Assembly (NCBI GenBank): GCA_900541065.1
Contig: UQIE01000029.1
Span: forward strand, 1 to 22,540
Length of the DNA: 22,540 bases
Source: an uncultured Collinsella sp.
GTDB taxonomy: Bacteria; Actinomycetota; Coriobacteriia; Coriobacteriales; Coriobacteriaceae
Direction: 5' to 3'
Positions 1 through 6,785 of this stretch are shown in pieces. Below the pieces are notes generated by a model. It made no database searches, was not told the origin of the DNA, and worked only from the letters and a program-made list of their open reading frames with translations. The position numbers were made by a program, and so were the translations under genes. How positions within the stretch are numbered: position 1 is the stretch's first letter; every line of letters starts with the position of its first letter.

Positions 1-51
1 TTGGAGAGAGCGCTCCCGCAAACTGCCTCTTGACAACTTATAGGAGCGTCG

Positions 52-116
52 GTTTTATTGAGTATTTGTCGCGGTGTGCTCGGCATATCCAAATAAGTCT
101 ACTCACTTGCATCTGC
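52..116 (+). repeat. Partial copy of a palindromic intergenic repeat (right half only)
   Basis: This stretch matches 8128-8192 at all but about 8 of 65 positions; the shared core includes TGTGCTCGGCA and CTACTCACTTGCATCTG. In the 8-kb copy the sequence is the right arm of a large inverted repeat. Here the matching left arm is not seen upstream within the window, so this is a half-element. Its function is unknown. Confidence 0.75.
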
Positions 117-120
117 CCAT

Positions 121-136
121 CCCCTTTGTGGTGGTT
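121..136. repeat. Half of a terminator-type hairpin
   Basis: The 16 bases CCCCTTTGTGGTGGTT are identical to 15171-15186, where they form the right arm of a perfect hairpin. The complementary left arm is absent here, so this copy should not fold as a terminator. Confidence 0.55.
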
Positions 137-219
137 TGGAGCTCTCCTCGGCGGAATGCTAGACTGGCGGCGTATACATTCGCGCCAAAACACGGGTCGC
201 ATGCAAGAAAGGAGATGCC

Positions 220-411
220 ATGGCGCCTATCGCACCGCTCAAGATGCTCGTCGCTCCTGCCGCCAAGACCATCGCCCGCCTGAGCGACTCACTCACCTAC
301 GAAGATATCCCCTGCGTTGTCGACGAGCGTACGGACAGTTGCCCCTACCTGGGCCACGTCCCCTACTTTGCGCCTAAGCTCGCTTCTGATCCCGAGCACC
401 GCGAACAGTAA
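220..411 (+). CDS. Small hypothetical protein, 63 aa
   Basis: I do not recognise the product. The ATG at 220 is preceded by a strong ribosome binding site (AAAGGAGA at 208-215, about 5 bases upstream), the main reason to believe the ORF. The protein is soluble-looking, with an alanine-rich amphipathic N-terminal half and two cysteines (around residues 33 and 41), the second in a CPYLGHVPYF segment. No signal peptide or membrane segment is evident. It converges on the antiporter gene at 447, and a hairpin at 426-448 lies between the stop codons. It could be a real small protein or a remnant; comparing related genomes for conserved reading frame would decide. Confidence 0.5.
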   Translation: MAPIAPLKMLVAPAAKTIARLSDSLTYEDIPCVVDERTDSCPYLGHVPYFAPKLASDPEHREQ

Positions 412-425
412 TCCAAGATGCAGCC

Positions 426-453
426 AGCGCCGCACAACTCGCGGCGCTACTGT
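426..453. terminator. Hairpin between convergent genes
   Basis: AGCGCCGC (426-433) pairs perfectly with GCGGCGCT (441-448) around a 7-base loop. On the plus strand it is followed by ACTGTTTT, a weak U-tract, so it could end transcription of the small gene at 220. It overlaps the stop codon of the minus-strand antiporter gene. Confidence 0.5.
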
Positions 454-1856
454 TTTGGTGCGAAGCGACCGGTCCCCCTTGCGCCAACGCCGGGATTATC
501 GACACTGCGGCCGCGGCGCGATATGAGGCGCGAAACCTCGCCCAGCAACACGCCGATCACCACTCCCATGAGGATCGGCAACTTTGACATCTCGGCGGGC
601 GAGCTGTTAAGCGGCACGATTGTCGCAACAATGGAAAGCACGAGCTCTACCACCGGCACCGCAAGCGCTACCGCAAGCACCTTGCCCTCGAAGGGCGCGC
701 GGAACACACGCGGGCGGTCGTCGTATTTGCGCAGGCGCCAAAACGCCGGGAACATCGGGATATAGCTCATGAGCAGAAAGACGACGTTCATCGAAAAGAA
801 GACCCAAAAGACGTCGGAACCCTCGCCCAGCGGAATCTGAAGTAGCAGCACCAAGCTGGCGAAACAACCGTTAATGAGTGCCGAGCCGTCTGGCATGCCG
901 GTCCTCTTGGACACCAACGCAAAGGGACGCGGCATGTTGCCATGGCGCGCGGCATAGCTCGCCACGTTGTTGACGCCAAAGCTCCAGCAGATCATGTTGG
1001 CGAACAGCGTCACCAAAAAGGCCACGCCCACGACCATCGTCAGCGGGTGAGCGCGCCCCACCATGGCGGCGACCGCATCCACAATGCCCGAATCGAGCGA
1101 AAGCTGCTCGGTGGGAACCGCAGCCCCAATGCCGATGCCGCAAATGATGTAGATTGCCGCAATGGCAACGCCACCGGCGATAACCGCCTTGGGGATATCG
1201 CGCGACGGGTTTTTCATCGTACTAGCAAAGGTCGCGACCACTTCGAAGCCCATAAAGTTGAATAGGATGATCGAAAGATACGTCAGTGAGTTAGTGTCTC
1301 CAAGATCGGGGACAAAGGTCTTAAACGACATATCGTTGGCAAAGCCGTTGTTGCAGGCAAACCAGATGCCGACGATTCCCACCACGGCGGTAATGAGCAC
1401 CTTGATGACGGCGCCGCCATCCATGACCCAATCGGCCTCGGCCACCGGCTGCATTGCCATGACCGTGACGCCCCACACAAAGGCAAGCTCGATGGCAATT
1501 CGGACCCCAAGCGAAAATTCGATGCCCCATACCGCATTGATGACACTGGGGAACATGCAGGCGATACTTGCCACCCACAGTGGAAAGTTGACCCAATAGC
1601 ACCAGGAGCAGCGGGCGCCCCAACGGTCGCCCAAGCCCAGGCGAACCCAATCGTACAGGCCGCCCTCGGAATCGAACGCCGTACCGAGCTCGGCCACCAC
1701 CAGGCCATAGGGAAGCAAAAACGTAATGATGAGGAAGATCCACCAGAAGAACTGCACGTTACCCATGGCAGATGCCGGAGCGGCCGCCTCGATGGTAAAG
1801 ACAACGCAGATAACCGAGAGGATGACCTCGAACAGGGAGAACTTTTTACCTGCCAC
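447..1856 (-). CDS. APC-family amino acid/polyamine permease (putative agmatine-putrescine antiporter, copy 2)
   Basis: A 469-aa integral membrane protein of the APC superfamily with about 12 predicted hydrophobic segments. It is clearly paralogous to the permease at 4016-5455: both share the N-terminal ICVVF...EAAAPA block, FFWWIFLI, LPYG, VVAELGT and YDWVR, and a later FNFMGFEV segment. The start is GTG at 1854-1856, with GGGGGAG about 8 bases upstream. It lies downstream of the deiminase, separated by 667 bp of stem-loops, so it probably has its own control or is read only by readthrough. By context it exchanges agmatine for putrescine or a related amine. Substrate is inferred; APC antiporters cannot be assigned to one substrate by sequence alone. 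Confidence 0.85.
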   Translation of the reverse strand: MAGKKFSLFEVILSVICVVFTIEAAAPASAMGNVQFFWWIFLIITFLLPYGLVVAELGTAFDSEGGLYDWVRLGLGDRWGARCSWCYWVNFPLWVASIACMFPSVINAVWGIEFSLGVRIAIELAFVWGVTVMAMQPVAEADWVMDGGAVIKVLITAVVGIVGIWFACNNGFANDMSFKTFVPDLGDTNSLTYLSIILFNFMGFEVVATFASTMKNPSRDIPKAVIAGGVAIAAIYIICGIGIGAAVPTEQLSLDSGIVDAVAAMVGRAHPLTMVVGVAFLVTLFANMICWSFGVNNVASYAARHGNMPRPFALVSKRTGMPDGSALINGCFASLVLLLQIPLGEGSDVFWVFFSMNVVFLLMSYIPMFPAFWRLRKYDDRPRVFRAPFEGKVLAVALAVPVVELVLSIVATIVPLNSSPAEMSKLPILMGVVIGVLLGEVSRLISRRGRSVDNPGVGARGTGRFAPKQ

Positions 1857-2028
1857 GACGCGCTCCCCCTACAGCAAAAAGGATGGCATCTGTACCGAAG
1901 GCGCAGCCCAAGGTAGGGTTGCAGGCCGCGTCACCGGTGCAGGTGCCATCCCAAAGAGAAGAGAGGATGCAATTGTTGGACCAACGCTCGCGGAACAGGC
2001 GCGTGTAGATAACGATACGCTGGTACAT
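1846..2028 (-). CDS. Possible small cysteine-containing ORF, 60 aa, overlapping the antiporter start
   Basis: The product is not recognised. The ATG at 2026-2028 has GGAG five bases upstream, and the frame ends at TAA 1846-1848, 11 bases inside the antiporter gene that starts at 1856. The peptide begins MYQRIVIYTR and carries four cysteines in its middle part (NNC, GTC, AAC, LGC) before a hydrophobic ILFAVGG tail ending in arginines. The overlap would allow translational coupling to the antiporter. It may equally be a chance frame in the leader. Confidence 0.3.
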   Translation of the reverse strand: MYQRIVIYTRLFRERWSNNCILSSLWDGTCTGDAACNPTLGCAFGTDAILFAVGGARRGR

Positions 2029-2083
2029 AGATACTCCGATCAAAACGGTCGCGCTCGCAACCGGAAACTTTCGGCAATTGAAG

Positions 2084-2152
2084 ACGCGTCTGACCTGGGA
2101 TATTCAAGCGAACAATTGGCCTAACCCGCAATAAATCCCAGATCAGACGCGT
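2084..2152. repeat. 18-bp inverted repeat
   Basis: ACGCGTCTGACCTGGGAT (2084-2101) pairs with ATCCCAGATCAGACGCGT (2135-2152) with one mismatch around a 33-base loop. It lies 56 bases upstream of the small ORF start at 2028 on the minus strand. It could be a leader hairpin or an operator; there is no adjacent U-tract on either side. Confidence 0.65.
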
Positions 2153-2168
2153 ACTCAATCAAAGAGGC

Positions 2169-2200
2169 GGGCACTCCGAAGTGGAGGCAACGGAGTGCCC
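2169..2200. repeat. 10-bp perfect hairpin
   Basis: GGGCACTCCG (2169-2178) and CGGAGTGCCC (2191-2200) are perfectly complementary with a 12-base loop. It directly adjoins the longer stem starting at 2206. Confidence 0.6.
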
Positions 2201-2297
2201 AAAGAAAAACCCAGCCGGCCAAGACATCAAGTAGCAGCCCATCAATGCCCCGAGATGGGACGACACGCCACCTGTCCGCTTGACCGGCTGGGTTTTC
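2200..2297 (-). terminator. Long stem followed by a U-rich tract, likely terminator after the deiminase gene
   Basis: AAAACCCAGCCGGCCAAG (2207-2224) pairs with CTTGACCGGCTGGGTTTT (2280-2297) with one mismatch. A smaller CCCATC/GATGGG hairpin sits in the loop. Read on the minus strand, the second arm runs into TTTTTCTTT, as in an intrinsic terminator. It would end transcripts coming from the deiminase gene before the second antiporter. The loop of over 50 bases is longer than usual for a terminator. Confidence 0.5.
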
Positions 2298-2402
2298 GAG
2301 GTGCCCCAGGTCGCCGCGAAAGAGGAGCGAAGCGTACTTTGGTACGCGAGCGACGGTTTGAGCGACGAGATGGGGCACCTCGGAAAGCCCGACGATTAAG
2401 CG
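2290..2402. repeat. Modular stem-loop unit 1 of an RNA-like array
   Basis: The outer arms 2290-2308 (GGGTTTTCGAGGTGCCCCA) and 2371-2390 pair over about 19 bp. Inside, GTCGC/GCGAC forms a second helix and GCGTAC-TTTG-GTACGC (2332-2347) an apical hairpin. Between the second helix and the apex, GAAAGAGGA (2318-2326) faces GACGGTTTGA (2352-2361). The unit ends with GACGATTAAGCG (2391-2402). The same architecture and motifs recur in the next unit with different helix sequences. Confidence 0.7.
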
Positions 2403-2417
2403 TCTGCGTGATTGGCT

Positions 2418-2530
2418 GGGTTTCCGAGCTGCGGCAGATTGCCCTGAAAGAGGAGGGCATAGACCTTAAGGGTCATGCCCGACGATTGAAGGGCAAGGTG
2501 CCGTGCCTCGGGAAGCCGGACGATTAAGCG
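2418..2530. repeat. Modular stem-loop unit 2 of an RNA-like array, overlapping the deiminase stop codon
   Basis: The outer arms 2418-2436 and 2499-2517 pair. A middle helix joins TTGCCCT (2439-2445) to AGGGCAA (2490-2496). The apical hairpin pairs GGGCATAGACC (2455-2465) with GGGTCATGCCC (2470-2480) around TTAA. The internal loop again places GAAAGAGGA (2446-2454) opposite GACGATTGA (2481-2489). The closing GACGATTAAGCG (2519-2530) contains the complement of the deiminase TAA stop (2524-2526). Confidence 0.7.
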
Positions 2531-3729
2531 GACGGTTCCTGCTGCGTAATGCAGTGGATATTTCCACCACCGAAGACGACCTGCTCGGACTGAACGCCGA
2601 CGCACTTGTAGACGCCCTCGCCCCAGACCTCGTCGTAGATCTTCTGGAGCGTGTCAACGGCAAGCTGATCGTTCTCGTCGCCGTACTGCGGGACGATAAC
2701 GCCGTGGTTGGTGACCAGGTAGTTCATGTAGGAGGCGATCAGCGGCTCGTCGGGGACGCGCGGCTCGGCGTTCTCGTCGGCGTCGATGGTGTCGCAGGAA
2801 GCCTGGTCCATGAACAGCGGGTTCACAGGCATGCAGAGCTTGTAGACCTTCATCTTGCGGCCCTTGGCGTCAACGGCGTTGGAAAGGGTCTCGTAGACAG
2901 CATGGCACTGCTCGTAGAACGGATACTCGGGATCGTCAGTCCAGATGCAGGCCATGACGCCCGGAGCGATGAACGTGGCGACGTCATCGATGTGACCGTT
3001 GGTCTCCTCGGGGTCGATGCCCTCCTTGACCCAGATGACCTTCTCGACACCCAGATAATCCTTGAGGTGTTCGTCCATATAGGCGCGAAGTTCCTCGCTC
3101 CAGGGCTCGAACTTCCTCTTGAACTTGGGCCAGATGGACTCGGGATCCTCTTCCTCCTCCAGAACCGCAGAGCAGGTGCGGCCCGGGGAAAGCAGGCACT
3201 GGTCGGTCACGACCACGGTACCTTCGCCGTCGACGGTGATGGAACCGCCCTCGAGGATCATGTCATCGGGACGATAACGACGACAGCCGGAAAGCTCAGC
3301 CATCTTAAGGGCGATCTGCTCGTCCTTGTCCCACGGGAAATAGAGGCCGTCGACGAGGCCGCCGTAGGCGTTGAAGTGCCAGTGGTTGGCGCGCTTATCG
3401 CCCTTGCCATTGATAACAAAAGTGGCAGCGGTGTCGCGGAACCAAGCGTCGTCGGTGGTCATCTCGATAACGGTAACGTTCTCGTCTTCCTCAAAGGCGG
3501 CCTTGCAGTTGGCGTAGTCGGCCTGGTTTGCGCACATGGTGACCGGGGTGAACTCGGCGATGGCGCGGGCGATGGCGGCATACTGCTTCTGAGCCGGCTT
3601 GGCACCATGGGCCCAGGTATCGGTGCGATGGGGCCAGCCCATCCACACGCGATCCTGTGGGGCGAACTCAGCAGGCATAAAGAAGCCATCGGCCTTAGGG
3701 GTGGACTCGGACTCGGTGATCGTACGCAT
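2524..3729 (-). CDS. aguA: Agmatine deiminase
   Basis: The enzyme hydrolyses agmatine to N-carbamoylputrescine and ammonia in the cytoplasm, the first step of the agmatine deiminase pathway. The 401-aa product shows the family hallmarks: an N-terminal MPAEFAPQDRVWMGWPHR segment, DDAWFRDT, an EGGSI block, NGHIDDVATF with the catalytic His and Asp, and the C-terminal GGGNIHCIT with the nucleophilic Cys at residue 393. The start is ATG at 3727-3729, behind GGAGGAAA. The frame is open further upstream, but that extension is arginine-rich and lacks homology to the family. It is transcribed after the antiporter at 4016-5455. The stop codon lies inside a repeat unit, so the 3' end abuts the structured array. 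Identification is secure. Confidence 0.96.
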   Translation of the reverse strand: MRTITESESTPKADGFFMPAEFAPQDRVWMGWPHRTDTWAHGAKPAQKQYAAIARAIAEFTPVTMCANQADYANCKAAFEEDENVTVIEMTTDDAWFRDTAATFVINGKGDKRANHWHFNAYGGLVDGLYFPWDKDEQIALKMAELSGCRRYRPDDMILEGGSITVDGEGTVVVTDQCLLSPGRTCSAVLEEEEDPESIWPKFKRKFEPWSEELRAYMDEHLKDYLGVEKVIWVKEGIDPEETNGHIDDVATFIAPGVMACIWTDDPEYPFYEQCHAVYETLSNAVDAKGRKMKVYKLCMPVNPLFMDQASCDTIDADENAEPRVPDEPLIASYMNYLVTNHGVIVPQYGDENDQLAVDTLQKIYDEVWGEGVYKCVGVQSEQVVFGGGNIHCITQQEPSA

Positions 3730-3758
3730 AAGATTTCCTCCAAATCGAACGATCGCTT

Positions 3759-3781
3759 GCTGCGGGCGGGTTACCCGCAGC
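3759..3781 (-). promoter_or_regulatory. Leader hairpin upstream of aguA
   Basis: GCTGCGGG (3759-3766) pairs with CCCGCAGC (3774-3781). On the minus strand the hairpin sits just upstream of the aguA ribosome binding site. It has no U-tract, so a processing, stability or regulatory role is more likely than termination. The rest of 3782-4015 shows no gene. Confidence 0.4.
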
Positions 3782-4015
3782 CTAAAACCAAGAGATGGTA
3801 GACGCCCGTTCCCCGGCAAAGGTCGGGGCGCCTGGCACCGGTTTTCACGGATGTCGCACCGGCAAGCGGCGACGTAACCCGGTGCGCGGAGACAAAACGC
3901 ACGAAGGATACGGCAGAGAGATTGGGGCGGGCGGTGGTTACCGGAGCTATCGTTCACACCCACCCCGGGGAATGGTCAAGTAGCGAGGAAGGTTGGAGCC
4001 CCGAATCCGGGTGCT

Positions 4016-5455
4016 CTAGTCCTCTTCGGCCTCGGCGGCCTCCTCAGCGAGACGCTGAGCAGCCAGCTCGGGGGTGAGACCCTTGTACTCGGTCTCGCGA
4101 CCCTTAGCACTGACGACGCGGACAACCTCGCCAATAAGCAAAAGCACGATGAAGATAACGATCATCGGGACCTTATCGCCAATCTCATCGACAGAGAACG
4201 GAATCAGCGTTGCAACGATAGCCAGAATCAGCTCGATGCAGGGAATAGCCAGCATGACCTTCATCATGGCGCCCTTAAACGGGAACGTAAAGATGCGCGC
4301 ACGGTTAGGGTCGTTCTTACGAAGGTTGAGGAATGCCGGGAACATCGGGATGTAGGTGAGCAGCAAGAATACAACGGAGGTACCGAAGAGCATCCAGAAG
4401 ACACCGTTGGAGATGGCGTCGATGGGAACGAGCTGCAGGCACAGCACCAGGGAGGCGACGATGGCGTTGACCAGGTTGGCGCCGTTGGGCATGTCGTCAT
4501 CCGAGATCATCGAGGCAAAGACCTTGGGCATGTTGCCATGCTCGGCAGCATAACGAGCAACGGAGTTGACGCCGAAGGACCAGGCAGCCATGTTGGCGAA
4601 CAGGGTGATCAGGAAGGCAATGCAGATGACCTTGAAGATCATGGAGTCGCCCACCATGGTCTGGACAGCGTAGATCATGCCGTAGTCGGGATCGATGGAA
4701 TCGGCCGGCACCGCAGCGCCGATGCCAAAGCCAGCGAACAGGTAGATCACGGCGATAGACAGGCCGCCGACGATGATAGCCTTGGGGATATCGCGAGCGG
4801 GATCGGCCATATCGTCGGTCATGGTGCAGATGACCTCGAAGCCCATGAAGTTAAAGATGATGATCGACAGGTAGCCGAGAGCGTTGGTGTTGGTAAGCTC
4901 GGGCAGGAAGGTGGCAGCGGACATGTCGTTCGCAAAACCGTTCTCCATGGCATACCAAATGCCCAGAGCGCCGACGATAACGGCAACGGCGACCTTGACG
5001 ATGGCGCCGCCGTTCAGGACCCACTCGGAGTCGGCCGCCTTGGAGCGGCCCATGAGGTAGACGATCCACACAAAGGCAAGATCGATACCCATCTTGGCGA
5101 TCAAGTTGAACTCGACGCCAAAGACCATGCCCAAAATGTCAGGGAACATGGTAGCCAGCGAGGCGATCCACAGCGGGTAGTTGACCCAGTAGTAGTACGA
5201 GATGCGGGCGCCCCATTTGTCGCCCAGGCCATCGCGTACCCAGTCGTAAATGCCGCCCTCGCCGTCATAGGTGGTACCGAGCTCGGCGACAACCATGCCG
5301 TAGGGAAGCAGGAAGGTCAGGATCAGGAAGATCCACCAGAAGAACTGCTGGTTGCCAATGGCAGCAGCAGGAGCGGCGGCCTCGCAAACGAAGACGACGC
5401 AGATGATGGTCGAAATGACCGTCAAGAAGGAAAGCTTTTTCTTTCCGTCGCTCAT
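4016..5455 (-). CDS. aguD: APC-family agmatine-putrescine antiporter (copy 1)
   Basis: A 479-aa APC-superfamily membrane protein with about 12 hydrophobic segments and a charged, glutamate-rich C-terminal tail. By position between the carbamoyltransferase and the deiminase it corresponds to AguD of the enterococcal and lactococcal aguBDAC operons, which imports agmatine and exports putrescine. The start is ATG at 5453-5455, with AAGGAG upstream. A hairpin at 5487-5526 lies between it and the upstream gene. It is paralogous to the permease at 447-1856, being alike in most transmembrane blocks. Family assignment is firm; substrate is inferred from gene order. Confidence 0.88.
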   Translation of the reverse strand: MSDGKKKLSFLTVISTIICVVFVCEAAAPAAAIGNQQFFWWIFLILTFLLPYGMVVAELGTTYDGEGGIYDWVRDGLGDKWGARISYYYWVNYPLWIASLATMFPDILGMVFGVEFNLIAKMGIDLAFVWIVYLMGRSKAADSEWVLNGGAIVKVAVAVIVGALGIWYAMENGFANDMSAATFLPELTNTNALGYLSIIIFNFMGFEVICTMTDDMADPARDIPKAIIVGGLSIAVIYLFAGFGIGAAVPADSIDPDYGMIYAVQTMVGDSMIFKVICIAFLITLFANMAAWSFGVNSVARYAAEHGNMPKVFASMISDDDMPNGANLVNAIVASLVLCLQLVPIDAISNGVFWMLFGTSVVFLLLTYIPMFPAFLNLRKNDPNRARIFTFPFKGAMMKVMLAIPCIELILAIVATLIPFSVDEIGDKVPMIVIFIVLLLIGEVVRVVSAKGRETEYKGLTPELAAQRLAEEAAEAEED

Positions 5456-5486
5456 GATGAGCTCCTTCGCTCAGTCTTGGACAGAT

Positions 5487-5526
5487 CCGAGGCCCTAAGG
5501 TATTAAGGCAATTGCTTGGGCCTCGG
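5487..5526 (-). promoter_or_regulatory. Intercistronic hairpin between carbamoyltransferase and antiporter genes
   Basis: CCGAGGCCC (5487-5495) pairs perfectly with GGGCCTCGG (5518-5526) around a 22-base loop. There is no U-tract on the minus strand, so it may be an RNA stability or processing element that sets different expression of the two genes. Confidence 0.45.
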
Positions 5527-5588
5527 TGAGCGGGCGACAGGAGACGAGCATCCGCCGCCCGCAAACGTGCTTTTAGAAGCCTTGAGGC

Positions 5589-6662
5589 TTAGAGCTGCTC
5601 GAGAGCCTCGAGAGCGGCGTGGAGCTCAGCCTTGGCGGAGTACTCGACACCCTCGTCGTTGAGCGGGGTGCGCTTGCCCAGGGCGGCAAGGAGAGCACGG
5701 ATGGAGTGCTTGCGGTTCTCGGCCTCGACCCAGCACAGGGAGCGCTCGGGATCGTCCATGACTTCGTCGACGACCTCCTCGTTGCGGGTGGCCGGCAGGC
5801 AGTGCATGAACTTGGAGTTGGGGCCGGCAAAGTTCATCATGTCCATGGTGACCTGATACTTGGGATAGAACACGTCCATGTAGTTCTCGCCCGAGACCTC
5901 CTCGTCGTACAGGCCATACCACACGTCGGTGTAGATGAAGTCGGCGCCCTTGATGCACTCGATGTCGTCGGAGATGACGACAGAGCCGCCGGAGACCTTG
6001 CAGTTCTCCTCGGCGATGGCCATCATCTGCTTGCCGAACTCGGCGCGCTCCTCGACGGTGCCAACGTGCAGGCCGCCGTCGGGGATCTGGTGGCCCTTAG
6101 GTCCAAACTGGACAAACTTCATGCCGACCTTGGAGGCGATGAACATGAGGGAGACGCAGACCTGGGTGGCGTCGCCGATGAAGGCCAGGGTGCAGTCCTC
6201 GATCTTCTTGCCCTCGGGGAGGTTCTCGAGCATGGTCATGAGGTCGCCCATCTCCTGCGTGGGATGGTTGAACTCGGACATGCCGTTGATGACGGGCACA
6301 GCGGAGCCCTCGGCGAGGCCGACGACGTCCTTGTGACGGTCAACGCGAGCCATCATGATGTCGAGCAGCGAGCCCATAACGCGAGCGGTGTCGCCCAGGG
6401 ACTCGTGACCGCCGAGCTGGATGGTGCCAGGGCCATAGAACTGAGCATGGCCGCCGAGGTCGGTCATAGCGGTCTCGAAGGAAAGACGAGTGCGGGTGGA
6501 GACCTGCTGGAAGATCATGCCAAGGCTCTTGTTGCGGAGCAGGTGCGGATAATAACCGTCAACCTTGATGGCCTTCTTCATTGCCAGACCAAGATCCTCG
6601 ATAGCCAGGATCTGCTCTTTGGTGAAGTCGTTGGTGTCGATGAAATCCTTAGGCAGTGCCAT
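5589..6662 (-). CDS. ptcA: Putrescine carbamoyltransferase
   Basis: It catalyses phosphorolysis of N-carbamoylputrescine to putrescine and carbamoyl phosphate, the second step of agmatine fermentation. The 357-aa product has the transcarbamylase motifs STRTR (55-59, phosphate binding), HPTQ (133-136) and HCLPA (287-291). It resembles the Enterococcus putrescine carbamoyltransferase more than ornithine enzymes, as in SLGMIFQQ, QLGGHE, DVWYGLY and FYPKYQV and in its C-terminal extension. The start chosen is ATG at 6660-6662, behind AAAGGAAA; an upstream in-frame ATG at 6743 has no ribosome binding site and adds residues foreign to the family. It is the first gene of the minus-strand locus. The gene is also called aguB in agu operons. 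Confidence 0.93.
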   Translation of the reverse strand: MALPKDFIDTNDFTKEQILAIEDLGLAMKKAIKVDGYYPHLLRNKSLGMIFQQVSTRTRLSFETAMTDLGGHAQFYGPGTIQLGGHESLGDTARVMGSLLDIMMARVDRHKDVVGLAEGSAVPVINGMSEFNHPTQEMGDLMTMLENLPEGKKIEDCTLAFIGDATQVCVSLMFIASKVGMKFVQFGPKGHQIPDGGLHVGTVEERAEFGKQMMAIAEENCKVSGGSVVISDDIECIKGADFIYTDVWYGLYDEEVSGENYMDVFYPKYQVTMDMMNFAGPNSKFMHCLPATRNEEVVDEVMDDPERSLCWVEAENRKHSIRALLAALGKRTPLNDEGVEYSAKAELHAALEALEQL

Positions 6663-6727
6663 GTCGATTTCCTTTCCGCCGGTCTTGCCGACTATTACTA
6701 TGAGGCGCTCGAACATCACGCCTCGTG

Positions 6728-6756
6728 TTGACAAGACCATCATTCACCCGTATGCA
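6728..6756 (+). promoter_or_regulatory. Candidate sigma-70-type promoter reading toward aguR
   Basis: A perfect -35 TTGACA (6728-6733) is separated by 17 bases from TATGCA (6751-6756). It would read plus-strand through the operator region, opposite to ptcA, giving aguR a leader of about 230 bases or an antisense RNA to the ptcA leader. It is based on consensus match only. Confidence 0.4.
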
Positions 6757-6785
6757 ATTTTTACCTAGTTTATTCGGGATTAAAG

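Larger units (their letters stand above)
1857..2523. other. Long structured intergenic region between deiminase and second antiporter
   Basis: These 667 bp hold no confidently coding ORF apart from the doubtful 60-codon frame. They contain, in plus coordinates, an 18-bp inverted repeat (2084-2152), a 10-bp hairpin (2169-2200), an 18-bp stem (2206-2297) and two related compound stem-loop units (2290-2402 and 2418-2530). The short minus-strand ORFs across the units share peptide strings only because the nucleotide units are related. Confidence 0.8.

Noticed and set aside
2121..2605. Two minus-strand ORFs sharing YA(S)LLF(R/Q)G(D/N)L-type peptides, which might suggest a small protein family
   Set aside because: The shared peptide comes from the related stem-loop units at the DNA level; the pairing pattern explains the sequence better than coding.
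2503..3801. 432-codon plus-strand ORF opposite aguA
   Set aside because: It is an antisense shadow of a GC-rich gene with strong codon bias; its product is a low-complexity Val/Gly/Asp/Leu chain, whereas the minus strand encodes a complete deiminase.
5619..6731. 370-codon plus-strand ORF opposite ptcA
   Set aside because: Antisense shadow; no ribosome binding site or recognisable domain, while the minus strand encodes all transcarbamylase motifs.
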